In this document: positions 62,099 through 64,000 of the stretch, in pieces
How the letters are laid out: each line of letters starts with the position of its first letter
Position numbering within the stretch: position 1 is the first letter of the stretch
From: Flavobacteriaceae bacterium
GTDB lineage: Bacteria > Bacteroidota > Bacteroidia > Flavobacteriales > Flavobacteriaceae
Direction of reading: 5' to 3'
Assembly (NCBI GenBank): GCA_947457615.1
Contig: CANGWK010000005.1
Span: 42,620-106,619 of the forward strand
Length of the DNA: 64,000 nt
Position numbers and translations under genes: made by a program
The notes under the pieces: generated by a model
Told to the model about the DNA's origin: nothing
Databases searched by the model: none
What the model saw: the letters and a program-made list of their open reading frames with translations, nothing else

Positions 62099-63442
62099 AT
62101 GGAATTTGCAATTAAACTTTTTCAGTTTTTACTGAGCTTATCAATACTTATTGTTCTTCATGAATTAGGACATTTTATCCCAGCCAAATTATTTAAAACT
62201 CGAGTAGAAAAATTCTACCTTTTCTTTGATGTGAAATTTTCTTTATTCAAAAAGAAAATTGGAGATACAGAATATGGAATTGGTTGGTTGCCTTTGGGGG
62301 GTTATGTAAAAATATCAGGAATGATAGACGAAAGTATGGATACGGAGCAAATGGCATTGCCAGCGCAACCATGGGAATTTCGTTCTAAGCCTGCTTGGCA
62401 GCGGTTAATAATTATGTTGGGCGGAGTTACGGTAAACTTCATCTTAGCATTTATTATTTACATTGGAATGACATTTTTCTATGGGGAGCAATATATTGCA
62501 AACGAAAATGTAAAAGATGGTATTTGGGTAAATAATCCAACAATTGAAAAATTAGGATTTCATACAGGAGATAAAATAGTATCTATTGATGGTGTTAAAG
62601 TGATAAAATTTGAAGACATCAATAAACAAATGTTTCTTGCCAAAGAGGTAGATATTAATCGAAATGGAGAAATAATCAAAATAAAATTACCAGTTAATTT
62701 CATTGATCAATTGATGAAATCCAAGCGAGGCACTTTAATAAATCTTCGTATGCCATTTGTTATTGGTGCTGTTCCCAATGAATCTCCAAATAAAAATGTA
62801 TTAAAACCAAAAGATATTATTACGAGTTGTAATGGTCAAAATGTTACTTATGCGGATCAGCTGATTGAATTATTCCAAGGTTTGAAAGGAAAAACAGTTC
62901 CGGCAGTTATTAGAAGAGACGATAAAGAAGTTGCCGTAAACATAGTAATCAACGATAGTGCTAAAGTAGTTGTACAACAAGGAATGCTTCCTTACGATAA
63001 TTTAGAAAAATTAGGCTTATATAAAATCAACAAACAAGAATTCGGCTTTTTTCAGTCGATTCCGGTTGGGGTTTCTAGAGGGTTTGAGGAACTTGCTAGC
63101 TATGGGAAACAATTAAAAGCAATATTTTCTCCTAGCACAGGCGCCTATAAAGGCGTAGGAGGATTTACAGCTATTTTCAACATTTTCCCTTCTACTTGGA
63201 GTTGGTTTGTATTCTGGAATATTACCGCTTTGTTATCTATCATGCTTGGTGTAATGAATCTTTTACCAATTCCTGCCCTAGACGGAGGTCACGTAATCTT
63301 TTTATTATATGAAATGGTATCTGGTAGAAAGCCTTCTGATAAGTTCTTAGAAAGAGCTCAAATGGTTGGTTTTATATTGCTTATTACTTTGCTTATATTT
63401 GCAAATGGGAACGATATTTACAAAGCAATTGTGGGGAAATAA
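62099..63442 (+). CDS. rseP: Site-2 zinc metalloprotease RseP
   Basis: The 447-residue inner-membrane protease has the zinc motif LHELGHFIPAKLF in its first helix and a PDZ-like periplasmic part (LGFHTGDKIVSIDGVKV near 160, and a second near 230-270). The C-terminal MNLLPIPALDGGHVIFLL provides the conserved aspartate site. It cleaves anti-sigma factors or remnant signal peptides inside the membrane. It is the last protein gene before tRNA-Asn. Confidence 0.95.
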   Translation: MEFAIKLFQFLLSLSILIVLHELGHFIPAKLFKTRVEKFYLFFDVKFSLFKKKIGDTEYGIGWLPLGGYVKISGMIDESMDTEQMALPAQPWEFRSKPAWQRLIIMLGGVTVNFILAFIIYIGMTFFYGEQYIANENVKDGIWVNNPTIEKLGFHTGDKIVSIDGVKVIKFEDINKQMFLAKEVDINRNGEIIKIKLPVNFIDQLMKSKRGTLINLRMPFVIGAVPNESPNKNVLKPKDIITSCNGQNVTYADQLIELFQGLKGKTVPAVIRRDDKEVAVNIVINDSAKVVVQQGMLPYDNLEKLGLYKINKQEFGFFQSIPVGVSRGFEELASYGKQLKAIFSPSTGAYKGVGGFTAIFNIFPSTWSWFVFWNITALLSIMLGVMNLLPIPALDGGHVIFLLYEMVSGRKPSDKFLERAQMVGFILLITLLIFANGNDIYKAIVGK

Positions 63443-63470
63443 AAAAAATAAAAATTTTATTGATTTTTGT

Positions 63471-63500
63471 TTGCAAAAAATAAAAATCGCTTTATATTTG
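63471..63500 (+). promoter_or_regulatory. tRNA-Asn promoter (TTG-N19-TATATTTG)
   Basis: TTG at 63471-63473 and TATATTTG at 63493-63500 are separated by exactly 19 nt, a perfect match to the Bacteroidota consensus. It is about 80 nt before the mature tRNA. Confidence 0.8.
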
Positions 63501-63581
63501 CAACCGCTTAACCCGCAACTTATAAGTAGTTCAAATGGGATAAAGCCACAAAAAAGTTCTTAATAAAATAAAAATACAGTT

Positions 63582-63655
63582 TCCTCCTTAGCTCAGTTGG
63601 TTAGAGCATCTGACTGTTAATCAGAGGGTCCTTGGTTCGAGCCCAAGAGGGGGAG
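63582..63655 (+). tRNA. tRNA-Asn (anticodon GTT)
   Basis: The 74-nt sequence folds as a complete cloverleaf. Acceptor stem TCCTCCT (63582-63588) pairs with AGGGGGA (63648-63654) with one G-T pair. The D arm is GCTC...GAGC, the anticodon stem TCTGA/TCAGA with loop CTGTTAA, so the anticodon is GTT. The T arm CTTGG/CCAAG holds the TTCGAGC loop. The discriminator is G; CCA is not encoded. Confidence 0.97.
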
Positions 63656-63661
63656 CAAATG

Positions 63662-63690
63662 AAAAAGAGGTCTTAATAGACCTCTTTTTT
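63662..63690. terminator. Terminator after tRNA-Asn (bidirectional)
   Basis: Perfect 12-bp arms AAAAAGAGGTCT (63662-63673) and AGACCTCTTTTT (63678-63689) with a 4-nt loop, shared with the converging esterase gene. Confidence 0.9.
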
Positions 63691-63716
63691 TATGGAATAA
63701 ATCAAAGCTTAATTTC

Positions 63717-64000
63717 TTATAGTCTTCTAAATCTTTTGAAAAAAGACCAAATTACTTCACAAGCATTCATATCCTGACTCGTCTTGCCAATAATTAATTC
63801 ATTTAGATACTGATAACCTTGTGGCCAAGTATGTCCACCATTTGTTATAACATAACTTACTACCTCGATTCCGTTTGTAGAATTTGAATATACTCTTTGT
63901 TTTATTGTTGTGCCATCGTTTGCAATATCAGGTAAATCTGTTATTACAGGAGTGCTGGTACAACCATTAATGGTTATCCATTTATCAACTGCTTGAAAAT
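63717..64000 (-). CDS. Polyhydroxybutyrate depolymerase / feruloyl-esterase-like hydrolase, C-terminal fragment
   Basis: The open minus-strand frame runs off the window edge, with its stop at 63717-63719. The visible ~94 residues contain FQAVDKWITINGC, YVITNGGHTWPQG (the catalytic His in GGHTWP) and a final DMNACEVIWSFFKRF. This is the typical C-terminus of LpqC/PHB-depolymerase-type serine esterases (COG3509). The nucleophile and the signal peptide are outside the window. Confidence 0.75.
   Translation of the reverse strand, partial: FQAVDKWITINGCTSTPVITDLPDIANDGTTIKQRVYSNSTNGIEVVSYVITNGGHTWPQGYQYLNELIIGKTSQDMNACEVIWSFFKRFRRL

Overview
The window is chromosomal DNA from a member of the Bacteroidota, family Flavobacteriaceae, most likely Flavobacterium or a close relative. 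Supporting signs are AT-rich DNA, secreted proteins with type IX secretion (T9SS) C-terminal sorting domains, the gliding lipoprotein GldH, a MurF-alanine racemase fusion, DUF6029 and Omp28-type proteins, and promoters of the Bacteroidota form TTG-N18/23-TAnnTTTG in place of -35/-10 boxes. No rRNA, prophage, CRISPR array or full insertion sequence is seen. Nearly all of it is ordinary core genome.

Layout. 0-7 kb: an AddA-like helicase-nuclease (cut by the window edge) and its AddB-like partner, separated by kbl and an OmpA-family porin. 7-16 kb: YraN, LD-carboxypeptidase, metG, a 1106-residue surface protein, and a deaminase/CAT-like acyltransferase pair. 16-19 kb: a short SSB, a zinc-ribbon gene whose promoter has been split by a small transposable element, and an SDR protein. 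18.6-24.7 kb: an M13 peptidase, SCO, the feoA-feoB iron uptake genes with a 39-residue Cys-rich partner, and a toxin-antitoxin-like pair. 24.6-28.4 kb (minus): a four-gene operon led by an Nramp-UspA fusion, followed by two COG4705 membrane paralogues and a small secreted protein. 28.4-36 kb: lycopene cyclase, bacilliredoxin, trhO, then ricT-gldH-PBP1A. 36-39.5 kb: succinyl/acetoacetyl-CoA transferase subunits and class I fumarase. 39.5-42.4 kb: a long gene-poor stretch, a decayed small gene and two secreted proteins. 42.7-50.9 kb: mscL, murF-alr, tdk, rsmI, recJ, lpxH and queD. 51-54 kb: an Omp28 lipoprotein divergent from TlpA-DUF6029. 54-60 kb (minus): mgtE, rsmA, a DUF4286 protein, a TPR protein and serS. 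60-64 kb: a T9SS M1 aminopeptidase, rseP, tRNA-Asn and the 3' end of an esterase.

Themes. Metal handling is concentrated at 21-28 kb (Fe by Feo, Mn/Fe by Nramp) with mgtE further along. Envelope and cell-wall functions recur (LD-carboxypeptidase, PBP1A, MurF-Alr, LpxH, MscL, RseP, OmpA), and several products are exported. The most notable non-coding feature is a 210-bp MITE-like element at 17176-17385 with 12-bp perfect terminal inverted repeats and a perfect 8-bp target duplication. It sits between a good promoter and the zinc-ribbon gene. Two inverted copies of an 80-nt intergenic repeat, several long perfect palindromes, and the Nramp-UspA/COG4705 operon are the other items worth following up.
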